Made by a program: the position numbers and the translations under genes
Source: Pseudomonas sp. MMS21 TM103
GTDB lineage: Bacteria > Pseudomonadota > Gammaproteobacteria > Pseudomonadales > Pseudomonadaceae
Length of the DNA: 64,000 nt
Assembly: GCF_022132145.1 (NCBI RefSeq)
Contig: NZ_JAJISP010000001.1
Location: 1,302,001 to 1,366,000 of the forward strand
Direction: 5' to 3'
Notes under the pieces: generated by a model
The model's database searches: none
The model's input: only the letters and a program-made list of their open reading frames with translations
What the model was told of the DNA's origin: nothing
Part shown: positions 1 to 9,085 of the stretch, one piece after another
Position numbering within the stretch: the first letter of the stretch is position 1
Layout of the letters: every line of letters begins with the position of its first letter

Positions 1-1427
1 ACGGACTGAGCATCATCGAGAACAACGCCGACACCATCCTCGAAGAGATCGGTATCGATTTTCGCGACGACCCGGAAGCGCTGCAGATCTGGCGCGACGC
101 CGGCGCCGACGTCCAGGGCGAGCGGGTGCGCATGCCGCGCGGCATGTGCCGCAAGCTGATTCAGGACAACGCCCCGCGCGAGTTCACCCAGCATGCCCGC
201 AACCCCGCCCGCAGCGTGCGCATCGGCGGCGCCAACACCGTGTTCGTGCCCGCCTACGGTTGCCCCTTCGTCCATGACATAGATCGCGGACGGCGCTACG
301 GGACCATCGAGGACTTCCGCAACTTCGTCAAACTGGCCTACCTGTCGCCGAGCATCCATCACTCCGGCGGCACCATCTGCGAACCGGTGGACCTGCCGGT
401 GAACAAGCGCCATCTGGACATGATCTACAGCCACATGAAGTACTCCGACAAGTGCTTCATGGGCTCGGTGACCCACCCGGAGCGGGCCCAGGACACCATC
501 GAGATGGCCAAGATCCTGTTCGGCGACAACTGGACCGATCCCGACACCGGCAAGCCGAGAACCTGCGTGATCAACCTGATCAACGCCAACTCGCCGATGA
601 CCTTCGATGACACCATGCTCGGTGCCGCCAAGGTCTATGCCCGCGCCAACCAGGCCTGCATCATCACCCCGTTCATCCTCGCCGGGGCCATGTCGCCGGT
701 CACCGTGGCCGGGACCGCCGCCCAGAGCCTGGCCGAGGCCCTGGCCGGCATGGCCTTCGTGCAGCTGGTCAACCCGGGCGCCCCGGTGGTACTCGGCAGC
801 TTCGCCAGCTCCATGTCGATGCAGTCCGGTGCCCCCACCTTCGGCACCCCCGAGCCGGCGCTGGTGCTCTACGTGATGGCCAACCTGGCCCGGCGCCTGG
901 GCGTGCCGTTCCGTTCCGGCGGCTCCTTCACCGCCTCGAAGATCCCCGATGCCCAGGCGGCCAGCGAGAGCGCCAACACCCTGCTGCCGACCACCCTGGG
1001 CGGGGTCAACTTCGCCCTGCACACCGCCGGCTGGCTCGAGGGTGGCCTGGCCATGGGTTACGAGAAGTTCATCATGGATGCCGACCAGGCCGGCATGATG
1101 CAGACCCTGCTCAAGGGCATCGACCTGTCCGAAAACGGCCAGGCCATGGATGCGATTCGCGAAGTCGGCCCCGGCAAGCACTTCCTCGGCTGCAACCACA
1201 CCCAGCTGAACTTCAAGACGGCCTTCTACCTGTCGCCGATCTGCGACAACAACAGCTTCGAGCAATGGGATGCCGACGGTCGTCTGGACATGGCTCAGCG
1301 CGCCAACGCCCGCTGGAAGAAGCTACTGGCCGACTACCAGCCGCCGGAGCTGGACCCGGCCATCGACGCGGCGCTGCTGGCCTATATCGAGCAACGCAAG
1401 GCGAGCATGCCCGACTCGAACGTGTAG
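1..1427 (+). CDS. MttB-family corrinoid methyltransferase, 5' end missing
   Basis: About 474 residues are visible in a frame that is already open at base 3, so the N-terminus lies before the window; family members are roughly 500 residues. The protein resembles the trimethylamine:corrinoid methyltransferase superfamily, which forms a TIM barrel and moves a methyl group from a quaternary or tertiary amine to a cobalamin protein. Recognisable stretches include SPMTFDDTMLGAAKVYA and GCNHTQLNF near the C-terminus. No in-frame amber codon is seen, so this is a non-pyrrolysine member, a group that includes glycine betaine demethylases; the substrate cannot be read from sequence. No corrinoid protein gene is visible, though one may lie upstream. 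It converges on a hydantoinase/oxoprolinase-like gene. Confidence 0.85.
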   Translation, partial: GLSIIENNADTILEEIGIDFRDDPEALQIWRDAGADVQGERVRMPRGMCRKLIQDNAPREFTQHARNPARSVRIGGANTVFVPAYGCPFVHDIDRGRRYGTIEDFRNFVKLAYLSPSIHHSGGTICEPVDLPVNKRHLDMIYSHMKYSDKCFMGSVTHPERAQDTIEMAKILFGDNWTDPDTGKPRTCVINLINANSPMTFDDTMLGAAKVYARANQACIITPFILAGAMSPVTVAGTAAQSLAEALAGMAFVQLVNPGAPVVLGSFASSMSMQSGAPTFGTPEPALVLYVMANLARRLGVPFRSGGSFTASKIPDAQAASESANTLLPTTLGGVNFALHTAGWLEGGLAMGYEKFIMDADQAGMMQTLLKGIDLSENGQAMDAIREVGPGKHFLGCNHTQLNFKTAFYLSPICDNNSFEQWDADGRLDMAQRANARWKKLLADYQPPELDPAIDAALLAYIEQRKASMPDSNV

Positions 1428-1446
1428 CCGCTGGCGGCGATGGCAC

Positions 1447-1470
1447 CCAGGCGGCTGTTCGGCCGCCTGG
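1447..1470. terminator. Hairpin between convergent genes
   Basis: A perfect 9-bp stem (CCAGGCGGC at 1447-1455, GCCGCCTGG at 1462-1470) encloses a TGTTCG loop, 20 bases after the methyltransferase stop and 33 bases before the end of the convergent gene. No strong T-tract follows on either strand, so termination activity is inferred from position and stem strength. Confidence 0.45.
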
Positions 1471-1502
1471 TTGCGCTGCCTGGCGACTGATCGTCGTCGC
1501 CC

Positions 1503-3521
1503 TCAGGCCTCGGCGGCCAGCTGCAGCGCCGGCATGCCGCTGGCCACCGCGGTGACCCGGGCCTCGACGAACAACTCGCCGTCGATGTCATTGCGCACCC
1601 GTTTTTCCGCCAGCTCGAAGTCGATCCGCGGGCTCTCGGCGCCGGCCTCGCGGGCCATCTGCTCGGCGTCCGCGGCGGCCTCCGCGCGCGCCTGGGCCAG
1701 CGCCGCCTCGAGGCTGGGATGGTCCACCGGGCCGTGCCGGCCGAACACCCGAAACACCCCGAACACCGGCTGCAGCACGCTGATGTGCACCCGTTGCACC
1801 ACCTCGCCATACACCGTGCCCACGGCATTGGCGACCTCGCCGTGTTCCGGCAGGCACAGGTGCACGCCCAGGGCTTGGGCCGCCAGCGGGTAGTAGCTCG
1901 CCGCCGGCCCGCCGACGGCCACCACCGGCAGCTCGTCGGCAAAGTGCATGCTGAATACCGAGCCGCCACCTTCGCGCGCCTGGGGGGTCAGGATCAGCTC
2001 GCTGAGCACCCGTGCCAGGCGGCTGACATCGCCTTCCTGACCGGCATCGTGCAGCCCGGCCTCGACCAGCTTGGCGCAGATGATCTGCACAACCCGCTGG
2101 AACACATCCCGGGCCGGCGCCTCGGCATCGCCTTCCGGCCAGCTGCCGAAGCCGTACTGACGCCGCATCCGGCGGGCCCAGATGCGCGCCGCCAGATTCG
2201 CCGCCTCGCTGCTCCAGTGCCGGGAAAGGCCCAGCACGTGGGTGGCATCGGTGGGGGTGAAGCCGCTGTAGATGACCAGTCCCTTGCGCTCCAGGCGGGC
2301 CAGGGCGCGCGCCAGCCAGCGTTCGTCCATGGCCGCCTGTTCGATGGCCACGGGTCCGGCTTCCAGGCGCTCCCAGGCGGCCTGCTCGTCGCCGCTGAGG
2401 TGGCGCAACAGGGCGTCATCGCGCTGCAGACGCAGGGCAAAACGGTTGTGGCTGCTGCTGGGGGACGAACGCAACTGGCGCTCCAGCACCTCGATCACCG
2501 CCGGATACTGACTGGCCAGCAGGCTCAGCGGCACCACCCGACGGGGGCCGATGACGATGCCCAGGCCGCTGTCGAAACTCAGCTCGCTGTCCCCGCCCAG
2601 ACCGACCGAATACAGGCGGATGGCTTCGACCATCGGCCGCCATTCGCCCACCCGGGCACCGTCGAAGGACAACTGCGGGCGACCGTTGCGCACCACCGCG
2701 ATATCGGTGGTGGTGCCGCCCATGTCGGCCACGATCAGGTCGCGGTAGCCGCTCAGGGCGCAGGCCCCGTTGACACTGGCGGCGGGTCCCGAGAGCACGG
2801 TACTGATCGGGCGGCGCATGGCGCTCTGGGCATTGACCAGGGAGCCGTCGCCCTTGACGATCATCAACGGGGCGCGAATATCCAGGCGCGCCAGCAGGCC
2901 CTCGACCGACTCGATCAACTGGCTGACCTGGGCGATCATGCGCGCGTTCAGCGCCGCGGTCATCGCCCGTCGCGGCGCACCGAGCGAGGAGGCCAATTCA
3001 TGGCCGCAACTGACCGGCTTGCCCGCCAGGCTGGTGACCAGTTCCTGCACGCGCAGCTCGTGGCAGGGGTTGCGCACGCTGAAACTGGCCGAGATGGCGA
3101 AGGCCGAGACCCGCTCGCGGTAATGCAGGATGGCCTGGCGCGCGGCCTCCTCGTCCAGCGCGGTGTGTTCCTTGCCGCCGGGATCATGGCCGCCGGCCAG
3201 CATGACGATGCCATCCGCGCCGAGCAGCTCGGGGAGCCCGCTGGCCTTGAGCTGCTGGGCGTCGTAGCCGATCAACAGCACGCACACCGGCGAGCCCTTG
3301 CCTTCCACCGCCGAATTGGTGGTCAGGGTCGAGGACAGCGAGACCATGGCCACCTCGGGCATCAGCTCTTGGGGCAGCGCCGCCAGCGACTGGCCGATGC
3401 CGACGCTCAGATCCAGGCGCGTGGTCAGCCGCTTGGCCGAGGCCACCACACGCCGCTGGTCGTCCAGCAGCACGGCATCGGTGAAGGTGCCACCGGTATC
3501 GACTCCAAGGTAGTAAGCCAT
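1503..3521 (-). CDS. Hydantoinase/oxoprolinase (HyuA-like) family protein
   Basis: The 672-residue protein begins with the nucleotide-binding motif GVDTGGTFTD (residues 6-15) and carries a second phosphate-binding motif, VADMGGTTTDIAVV, in the middle, as in the ASKHA-fold hydantoinase A/oxoprolinase/acetophenone carboxylase family. These enzymes couple ATP to ring opening or carboxylation, usually with a HyuB-type partner that is not seen here. An ASKHA-fold protein beside an MttB-family gene may act in corrinoid activation, but it lacks the ferredoxin domain of RamA-type activators, so this is only a contextual guess. The ATG start sits directly before the motif. It lies 115 bp downstream of the sensor kinase gene on the same strand. 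Confidence 0.75.
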   Translation of the reverse strand: MAYYLGVDTGGTFTDAVLLDDQRRVVASAKRLTTRLDLSVGIGQSLAALPQELMPEVAMVSLSSTLTTNSAVEGKGSPVCVLLIGYDAQQLKASGLPELLGADGIVMLAGGHDPGGKEHTALDEEAARQAILHYRERVSAFAISASFSVRNPCHELRVQELVTSLAGKPVSCGHELASSLGAPRRAMTAALNARMIAQVSQLIESVEGLLARLDIRAPLMIVKGDGSLVNAQSAMRRPISTVLSGPAASVNGACALSGYRDLIVADMGGTTTDIAVVRNGRPQLSFDGARVGEWRPMVEAIRLYSVGLGGDSELSFDSGLGIVIGPRRVVPLSLLASQYPAVIEVLERQLRSSPSSSHNRFALRLQRDDALLRHLSGDEQAAWERLEAGPVAIEQAAMDERWLARALARLERKGLVIYSGFTPTDATHVLGLSRHWSSEAANLAARIWARRMRRQYGFGSWPEGDAEAPARDVFQRVVQIICAKLVEAGLHDAGQEGDVSRLARVLSELILTPQAREGGGSVFSMHFADELPVVAVGGPAASYYPLAAQALGVHLCLPEHGEVANAVGTVYGEVVQRVHISVLQPVFGVFRVFGRHGPVDHPSLEAALAQARAEAAADAEQMAREAGAESPRIDFELAEKRVRNDIDGELFVEARVTAVASGMPALQLAAEA

Positions 3522-3636
3522 GCCCGTTCTCGTTCCCGTGGCTGCCCATAGATCGCACTAATAGCACCCGCCAAGGTTCGTCACTGATCCACCAGCGGCA
3601 TCGCGCCACCGAAAACCGACCGCGCCTGGGTATTTT

Positions 3637-5406
3637 TCAGGCGCTGGATGGATCGGGATTCGGCGCCGCCGGCAGTCTCAGGCTGAACACCGCGCCCCGC
3701 GCGCCATTGGTTGCCACCAGGCTGCCGCCCAACTCGCGGACGATGCCGTAGGACACCGCCAGGCCGAGGCCCAAGCCCTGGCCCACCGGCTTAGTGGTGA
3801 AGAACGGCTCGAACACCCGGCTCAGGTTTTCCTCGGCAATGCCGCCGCCACTGTCCGCAATACTCAGCAGGCACTGCTCGCCCTGGCGCTGGATCGACAC
3901 CGTGAGCAACCGCGGTTCGGCATCCGCCATGGCATCCAGGGCATTGTTCAACAGGTTGAGCAGGACCTGTTCGAGTCGAATCGCATCGCCCAGCACCATG
4001 GCATTGCTGTCGATTTCGCAGTGCAACTCCACCTGTTCGCTGCGCAGGCGTGGCGCCAGCAGTTGCAGCGCCTGCTCCAGCACATCACCCAGGCGCAAGC
4101 GTTCGCTGAGGCCGGCCGGGCTCTTGCGGGCGAAGGTCTTCAGGTGCCCGGTAAGCCCGGCCATGCGTTGCAGCAACGCATCGATGCGGCGCAGACCTTC
4201 GTGCACATCGGCCTGGCGACCACTGTCGAGCAGCAGGCGCAGGCTGCCCAGTTGCATCTGCATGGCGGTCAGCGGCTGGTTGATTTCATGGGCCATGGCC
4301 GCCGACATCTGCCCCAGGGCAGCCATCTTCGCCGCATGCACCAGGCCATCCTGAGCCTCGCGCAACTCGGCGGTGCGCAGCGCCACCTCGCGCTCCAGGC
4401 GCTCGCGAATCCCCGCCTGCAGGCGCTGGTTCTTGCGCCGCTGGGCCAGGTACAGCAGCAGAAACGCCAGGGTCATCCACACCCCAGCGGCGGCCAGGCG
4501 GTAGCTGCGCACGCTGTCGACCAGCGCCTGCGGCTCGACCAGCAGGTGCAGGGTCCAGTCTTCCTCAGGCAGCGCCAAACGCTGCCAGAGGTAGTCGCGG
4601 CGCCCGTCCGGGCCATCGACCCGGCGCCATTCGCTGTCCTCACCGATGCGCCGGCGCAGCTTGCTGGGCAGCGGTTGCAGCGCCTGCTCGGCGTACTTGC
4701 GCACCTCCACCAGCTCGCCACGATCCGCTTCGCTGAGCTCGCCCAGGGCCCGAAAACGCCAGGCCGGGCGGTTGCTGAGGATCACCACCGAATAACTGTC
4801 GGCCACCAGCAGCACCCCGGGTTGCCCCGCCCATTCGCGCTGCAATTCCTCCAGTTCGAGCTTGACCACCAGCACGCCGAGCACCGCGCCGTCATCGTCG
4901 CGCACCACATGGGAAAGGAAATAACCGGGTATGCCGGTGGTCACGCCCACCGCAAAATAGCGCCCGGAAGACTGGCGTATGGCATCCTGAAAGTACGGGC
5001 GAAAGGCGTAGTTGTTGCCGACGAAGCTGCTCCAGTCGCGCCAGTTGCTCGCCACCAGGGTCTTGCCCTGGCTGTCGAGCAGGTAGAGCACGGTGGAACC
5101 GGCCGCGGCGTTCAACTGCGTCAGGCGTTGATTGAGTTTTTCGCGCAACAGGCGATCATTCGGCGCATGCAGCAGCGACTTGATATCGCTGTCCAGCGCC
5201 AGCACCTCGGGCACCGAACGGAAGCGCTCGACCAGGGTATGGATCGATTGGGCATAGAGTTGCAACTGGCCACGCGCCTCGACGCTGCGCTCCTGCCAGG
5301 CGTGCTGCTCGGCATAACGGCCGGCCAGCCAGATGCTGGCGAGCAGGCCGAGGAGGATCAGCAGCACGATCAGAATGACGCGGAAACGCGGAAAAAAGGC
5401 AGGCAT
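3637..5406 (-). CDS. DctB/MifS-type sensor histidine kinase
   Basis: A 589-residue inner-membrane kinase. A first membrane helix (about 9-28) and a second (about 305-321) flank a periplasmic double-PDC sensor with the DctB-like signature [13 protein letters not shown] (128-139) and [13 protein letters not shown] (153-165). The cytoplasmic part has a coiled linker, the H-box MAHEINQP with His373, and N, G1 and G2 ATP-binding boxes ([28 protein letters not shown]). Such kinases sense C4-dicarboxylates, alpha-ketoglutarate or amino acids and phosphorylate NtrC-type regulators. No response regulator adjoins it, so it looks like an orphan in this window. The start at 5406 is chosen because the membrane helix follows at once; an in-frame ATG ten codons upstream is also possible. 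The gene overlaps the 3' part of the LysE frame. Confidence 0.85.
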   Translation of the reverse strand: MPAFFPRFRVILIVLLILLGLLASIWLAGRYAEQHAWQERSVEARGQLQLYAQSIHTLVERFRSVPEVLALDSDIKSLLHAPNDRLLREKLNQRLTQLNAAAGSTVLYLLDSQGKTLVASNWRDWSSFVGNNYAFRPYFQDAIRQSSGRYFAVGVTTGIPGYFLSHVVRDDDGAVLGVLVVKLELEELQREWAGQPGVLLVADSYSVVILSNRPAWRFRALGELSEADRGELVEVRKYAEQALQPLPSKLRRRIGEDSEWRRVDGPDGRRDYLWQRLALPEEDWTLHLLVEPQALVDSVRSYRLAAAGVWMTLAFLLLYLAQRRKNQRLQAGIRERLEREVALRTAELREAQDGLVHAAKMAALGQMSAAMAHEINQPLTAMQMQLGSLRLLLDSGRQADVHEGLRRIDALLQRMAGLTGHLKTFARKSPAGLSERLRLGDVLEQALQLLAPRLRSEQVELHCEIDSNAMVLGDAIRLEQVLLNLLNNALDAMADAEPRLLTVSIQRQGEQCLLSIADSGGGIAEENLSRVFEPFFTTKPVGQGLGLGLAVSYGIVRELGGSLVATNGARGAVFSLRLPAAPNPDPSSA

Positions 5407-6025
5407 GCACGGCTCGTCTCGACCCAATCCCGGCATGGTAAGGCAAAGCGCGCCCCAATGCAGACGCCACCAGCAGCAGGGCCAGGGCACGATTGAACAG
5501 GCGCATGCGCCGCGGTTGCTCCAAGTATTGGCGCAGGAACGCACCGGCATAGGCCCAGCAGGCCAGAGAGAGGTAGCAGATGACGAAATACAGCGCCGCG
5601 AACTGCCCCACCACGCCCAGTTCGCCGTCCGTCGCATAGGCGCCCATGCCGGCCAGGGCCGCCAGCCAAGCCTTGGGATTGAGCCACTGCATCACCGCGC
5701 CGGTGAGCAGAGTGGGTGGCTGTTGCGCCTTGCCGCCATCCAGCCGGCCATCGTCCCGCGCCAGGCCATAGGCCATATAGAGCAGAAAGGCCACGCCGGC
5801 CCAGCGAATCAGCGCCGCCAGCAGCGGCCATTGCTGCAACAGGCGGTGCAGTCCCAGGCCCATGGCCAGCAATAACAGGGTGAAGCCCAGGGTCGCGCCG
5901 GTCACATGCCGCAGGCTGGCGCGCAGGCCATAGCGGGCCGCGCAGCTGAGCGCCACGAGGTTGACCGGGCCAGGGGAAATCGAAGAAGCCAGGGCAAAGG
6001 CCGCCATGGAAAGCAGAAGAGTCAT
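5156..6025 (-). CDS. LysE/RhtB-family amino-acid exporter with aberrant C-terminal extension
   Basis: Residues 1-195 form a typical LysE/RhtB exporter: hydrophobic helices, the N-terminal signature ISPGPVNLVAL (16-26) and the QWLNPKAW motif (113-120). The family usually ends near residue 205, but no stop is met and the frame runs to 289 residues, adding an Ala/Arg-rich tail that lies out of frame over the start of the kinase gene (about 250 bp overlap). The tail looks like antiframe noise rather than conserved protein. Either the native stop has been lost by mutation or indel, or the sequence has an error near 5420-5460. Substrate is unknown; relatives export amino acids. Confidence 0.7.
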   Translation of the reverse strand: MTLLLSMAAFALASSISPGPVNLVALSCAARYGLRASLRHVTGATLGFTLLLLAMGLGLHRLLQQWPLLAALIRWAGVAFLLYMAYGLARDDGRLDGGKAQQPPTLLTGAVMQWLNPKAWLAALAGMGAYATDGELGVVGQFAALYFVICYLSLACWAYAGAFLRQYLEQPRRMRLFNRALALLLVASALGRALPYHAGIGSRRAVHACLFSAFPRHSDRAADPPRPARQHLAGRPLCRAARLAGAQRRGAWPVATLCPIDPYPGRALPFGARGAGAGQRYQVAAACAE

Positions 6026-6136
6026 CGCGTACCTGCCAGCATCGCCAGAGAGAAGGCGAAGACTGACAGGCGTGCAACTCGTGGTATTGAAGGAAACTGC
6101 CCCGCGCCCGGCCCGCGCTCAGCCGGGCCTCACGCC

Positions 6137-7321
6137 TCAGCGATACAGATCGGCGCGGGTCCAGGGCAGGTCGTGGCTGCCATCGGCGTGCGGCTTGACC
6201 GCGAGGATCTGGTGCAGGCTCATCCAGCCGCGGGCAAAACCGTAGGCGCAGCCGGCCAGGTACAGCCGCCAGATGCGCAGGGCCTGCTCGGGCACCAGTT
6301 GCGCGGCCTGCTCCAGTTGCGTTTCCAGGCGTGCGCTCCAGTGTTCCAGGGTGCGCGCGTAATGCAGACGCAGATTTTCCACGTCGACCACTTCCAGGCC
6401 GGCATCGCTGAGCTCGGTGATCATGGTCGCCAGGTGCGGCAGTTCGCCTTCGGGGAACACGTAACGGCCGATGAACTCGCCGCCACCGCGCGCCACCGGA
6501 CGGCCGTCGGTGTATTTGGCGGTGATGCCATGGTTCATCACCAGTCCGCCGCTCTTCACCGCAGCGAACAGGCGCTGGCAGTAGAGCGGCAGGTTGGCGT
6601 GGCCGACATGCTCGAACATGCCGACGCTGACCACCTTGTCGAAGCGGCCGTCCTGCGGCAGGTCGCGATAGTCCAGCAGTTCCAGGTGCACCTGCGGCGC
6701 CAGCCCCTCGTCCGCGACCCGTTGCCGGGCCAGTTGCAGCTGCGCCTGGCTGAGGGTGATGCCATGCACCTCGACGCCGAACTCGCGGGCGGCGAAGCGC
6801 GCCAGCCCGCCCCAGCCGCAGCCGACATCGAGCAGCCGCTCGCCCGGTTGCAGACGCAGCTTGCGGCACAGGTGGCGCAGCTTGGCCTGCTGGGCCTGCT
6901 CGAGGTCCTCATTGCCGGTCTCGAAATAGGCGCAGGAGTAGACCATCTCGCGGTCCAGCCAGAGCGCATAGAAGTCGTTGGACAGGTCGTAGTGGTAGCT
7001 GATGGCCGCCGCATCGGTGTCCTTGTCGTGGGCGCTGCGCTGCGCCTCGACAACCGGCTCATCGTCGATCAGCGCCTGACTGAGGGCATCACCGAGTTCG
7101 ATCACCGCGCTGATCGGCCCCTCCAGCTCCAGGCGTCCTTCGACATAGGCGCCACCCAAAGCAGCCAGGCTCGGATGGGCCAGTTGCGCCACCAGGCTCG
7201 GGTCTTTCACCACCATGGTGACCCGCGGTTCGGGCCCCAGATCGATTTGCTTGCCGTCCCACAGCCGCAGGCGCAGGGGCAAATGAAGATCACGCAGGGT
7301 AGGCGGCAGATACGCGAGCAT
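6137..7321 (-). CDS. cfa: Cyclopropane-fatty-acyl-phospholipid synthase family
   Basis: A 394-residue SAM-dependent enzyme of the Cfa/mycolic acid cyclopropane synthase family, which methylenates unsaturated acyl chains of membrane phospholipids. The SAM site LLDVGCGWGGLARFAA is in mid-protein, preceded by YHYDLSNDFYALWLD and the CAYF motif, and followed by the VGMFEHVG motif. A GGAGG ribosome-binding site sits five bases before the ATG. A cfa-like gene at this distance from glmS is also familiar from other Pseudomonas. It is transcribed separately from the buf operon upstream, with an 81-bp gap. Confidence 0.9.
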   Translation of the reverse strand: MLAYLPPTLRDLHLPLRLRLWDGKQIDLGPEPRVTMVVKDPSLVAQLAHPSLAALGGAYVEGRLELEGPISAVIELGDALSQALIDDEPVVEAQRSAHDKDTDAAAISYHYDLSNDFYALWLDREMVYSCAYFETGNEDLEQAQQAKLRHLCRKLRLQPGERLLDVGCGWGGLARFAAREFGVEVHGITLSQAQLQLARQRVADEGLAPQVHLELLDYRDLPQDGRFDKVVSVGMFEHVGHANLPLYCQRLFAAVKSGGLVMNHGITAKYTDGRPVARGGGEFIGRYVFPEGELPHLATMITELSDAGLEVVDVENLRLHYARTLEHWSARLETQLEQAAQLVPEQALRIWRLYLAGCAYGFARGWMSLHQILAVKPHADGSHDLPWTRADLYR

Positions 7322-7402
7322 AAGAACCTCCAGCTTTCAGCAATCAATGAAAGACTAGTTCAAATGACTCGCGGGTCAGCTAATCGGCTCCATAGAAGCT
7401 GG

Positions 7403-8188
7403 CTATCCGCCATGTCGCTGCAACAGGCCGTCGCCAAGCCACTGGCGCAGCCAGGTGGCGGCCTGCAGCGGAGCGTTCTCACCCAGCTCGTGCAACTGTG
7501 CGCAGAGTTCGGCGAAACTCCAGCCGGCCACGGCCATGCCGTGCAAGGCTGCGGCTTCGTCGGGATCCAGGCTGCGGTACTGGCTGATCAAGCCGTGCCG
7601 CCAGATCAGGCAGACCTGGGGCTGCTCCAGCGCCTGGCTGCCGGGGAACTCGCTCTGCGCCTTGCACGCGCGCCAGAGCGCCAGGCTGTTGTGCCGGCAG
7701 ACCTGCCATTGCACGCTGGGCAGCAGGCGCACCTGCAGGTTCGGCCAGTCCTCGGCCGGCAGACTGGCCATCTGCGCCATGCTCAACGGCTCACCTGCGG
7801 CCGCATCGAAAGCCAGGCCGAACGCCCACTCCAGCCGCGCCAGCTCGCCGAGCGGGATCGCCTGCTCAGGCACCAGATAGGTATCGATGAAGCTGGCCAA
7901 CTCGGCGCCCAGCCAGCGCAGGCTGAAGTGCTGCGAGGGGCGCGCATCGATATAGGCGCCGGCCAACGCATCGAATTCCTGGTCGCCGAGCCAGCCGTGC
8001 ACGGCTGGGTAATCGCCGCGCAAGGCTTCGAGCAGGCGCGCGCGATAGGCGTTGTGATAGATCGCCAGGCCCTGTTCGGCACTGAGGGCCGGGCTGCCGA
8101 GCAGGCTAGCGCGCAACTCTGGATTGGCTGTCGGGTCGCTGCCGAGCAGGTAGCTCTCGAGTTCGCGCTGCCAGTCGTTCAGACGCAT
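7403..8188 (-). CDS. BufC/HvfC-type partner protein (DUF2063)
   Basis: A 261-residue protein with the DUF2063 N-terminal domain (DWQRELESYLLG, then IYHNAYRARLLEALRGDYP). In HvfBC and bufferin systems this protein is the RiPP-recognition partner that presents the precursor peptide to the DUF692 iron enzyme. Its ATG overlaps the end of bufB by 10 bp, implying translational coupling in the order bufA-bufB-bufC on the minus strand. No transmembrane DoxX-type bufD follows. Function is inferred from family and operon. Confidence 0.82.
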   Translation of the reverse strand: MRLNDWQRELESYLLGSDPTANPELRASLLGSPALSAEQGLAIYHNAYRARLLEALRGDYPAVHGWLGDQEFDALAGAYIDARPSQHFSLRWLGAELASFIDTYLVPEQAIPLGELARLEWAFGLAFDAAAGEPLSMAQMASLPAEDWPNLQVRLLPSVQWQVCRHNSLALWRACKAQSEFPGSQALEQPQVCLIWRHGLISQYRSLDPDEAAALHGMAVAGWSFAELCAQLHELGENAPLQAATWLRQWLGDGLLQRHGG

Positions 8189-9024
8189 GCTGGCGCTCCC
8201 CCCAGAGCCACGGCGGCATAGGCGCGGGCCTGGTCGAGCTCGGCGAGCAACTGCGCAAATGGCGGGTAGTGGTCGTCACGCTCGAGCAGCGTCGAGACCG
8301 GCCCCAGGTGACGCAAAGTTCGCTGATAGAGCTGCCAGACCGGATCGCTGACCGGCTGATCGTGGGTGTCGATCAGGTAGCTGCCGTAATCGCTGTGCCC
8401 GGCCAGATGCAGTTGGCGGATACGCTCCCTGGGCAGCCCGCTGATGAAGTCCCAGGGCTCGAAACCATGGTTGCGCGCGCTGACATAGACATTGTTGACG
8501 TCGAGCAGCAGTTCGCAGCCGCTGAGTTCACAGAGCGCGGCGAGGAACTGCCACTCACTGAACTGATCGTCGGCGCTGCGCAGATAGCTGGACACGTTCT
8601 CCAGCACCAGCGGCCGCTCGATCACGTCCTGCACCTGACGCACCCGCGCCGCGACGTGCTGCAGGCTCTCTTCGGTGAATGGCAGTGGCAGCAGGTCGTG
8701 CAACTGATGGGCATTGCCGCGGCTCCAGCACAGGTGATCGGAGATCCACTGGGGCTGAACCCGCTGCGCCAGCTGTTTGAGACGGCGCAGGTAATCACGA
8801 TCCAGTTCATGGGGGCCGCCAATCGACAGCGAGACGCCATGCATCACCAGCGGATAGTGCTCACCGATGGCGTCCAGGTAGTAGAGCGGCTTGCCGCCCT
8901 CGACCAGATAATTTTCCGAGATAACCTCGAACCAGTCGACGTTGGGTCGCTGCTCGAGAATCTCCTGGTAATAGGGGGTACGCAAACCCAGGCCATAGCC
9001 CAGGCTGGGTGACTCGATGGACAT
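8179..9024 (-). CDS. BufB, DUF692-family multinuclear iron peptide-modifying oxidase
   Basis: A 281-residue TIM-barrel protein of the DUF692/MNIO family, which uses two or three iron ions to modify cysteines of a precursor peptide, in bufferins giving copper-binding heterocycles. Family landmarks are visible: MHGVSLSIGG (61-70), SDHLCW (95-100), ENVSSY (142-147), LLDVNN (173-178) and HLAGH (206-210), which supply the usual His/Glu/Asp ligands. The start at 9024 is supported by GAGGAG six bases upstream; a longer reading frame before it has no such signal. It lies between the bufA precursor and bufC. Confidence 0.88.
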   Translation of the reverse strand: MSIESPSLGYGLGLRTPYYQEILEQRPNVDWFEVISENYLVEGGKPLYYLDAIGEHYPLVMHGVSLSIGGPHELDRDYLRRLKQLAQRVQPQWISDHLCWSRGNAHQLHDLLPLPFTEESLQHVAARVRQVQDVIERPLVLENVSSYLRSADDQFSEWQFLAALCELSGCELLLDVNNVYVSARNHGFEPWDFISGLPRERIRQLHLAGHSDYGSYLIDTHDQPVSDPVWQLYQRTLRHLGPVSTLLERDDHYPPFAQLLAELDQARAYAAVALGGAPACV

Positions 9025-9051
9025 GCCGGGCTCCTCGGCCATGGGGTGAAC

Positions 9052-9078
9052 CGGAGTGGCCGTAGCTCGGCCACTCCG
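9052..9078 (-). promoter_or_regulatory. Strong hairpin between bufA1 and bufB
   Basis: An 11-bp perfect inverted repeat (arms 9052-9062 and 9068-9078, loop TAGCT) fills most of the 61-bp gap between the precursor stop and bufB. No T-tract follows on the minus strand, so it is more likely a partial terminator or 3'-end stabiliser that keeps precursor mRNA in excess over enzyme mRNA, as is common in peptide operons. Confidence 0.55.
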
Positions 9079-9085
9079 ACGGACG

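Noticed and set aside
1..1427. Pyrrolysine-containing MttB
   Set aside because: No in-frame TAG is seen in the visible coding part, and no pyl genes are present.
1719..3551. A 610-residue open frame antisense to the hydantoinase-like gene
   Set aside because: Composition is that of a complementary strand shadow; the opposite strand has clear ATPase-fold motifs.
5906..8221. A 771-residue open frame on the plus strand across cfa and bufC
   Set aside because: Same reason: antisense of supported genes, with no ribosome-binding site or recognisable domain.
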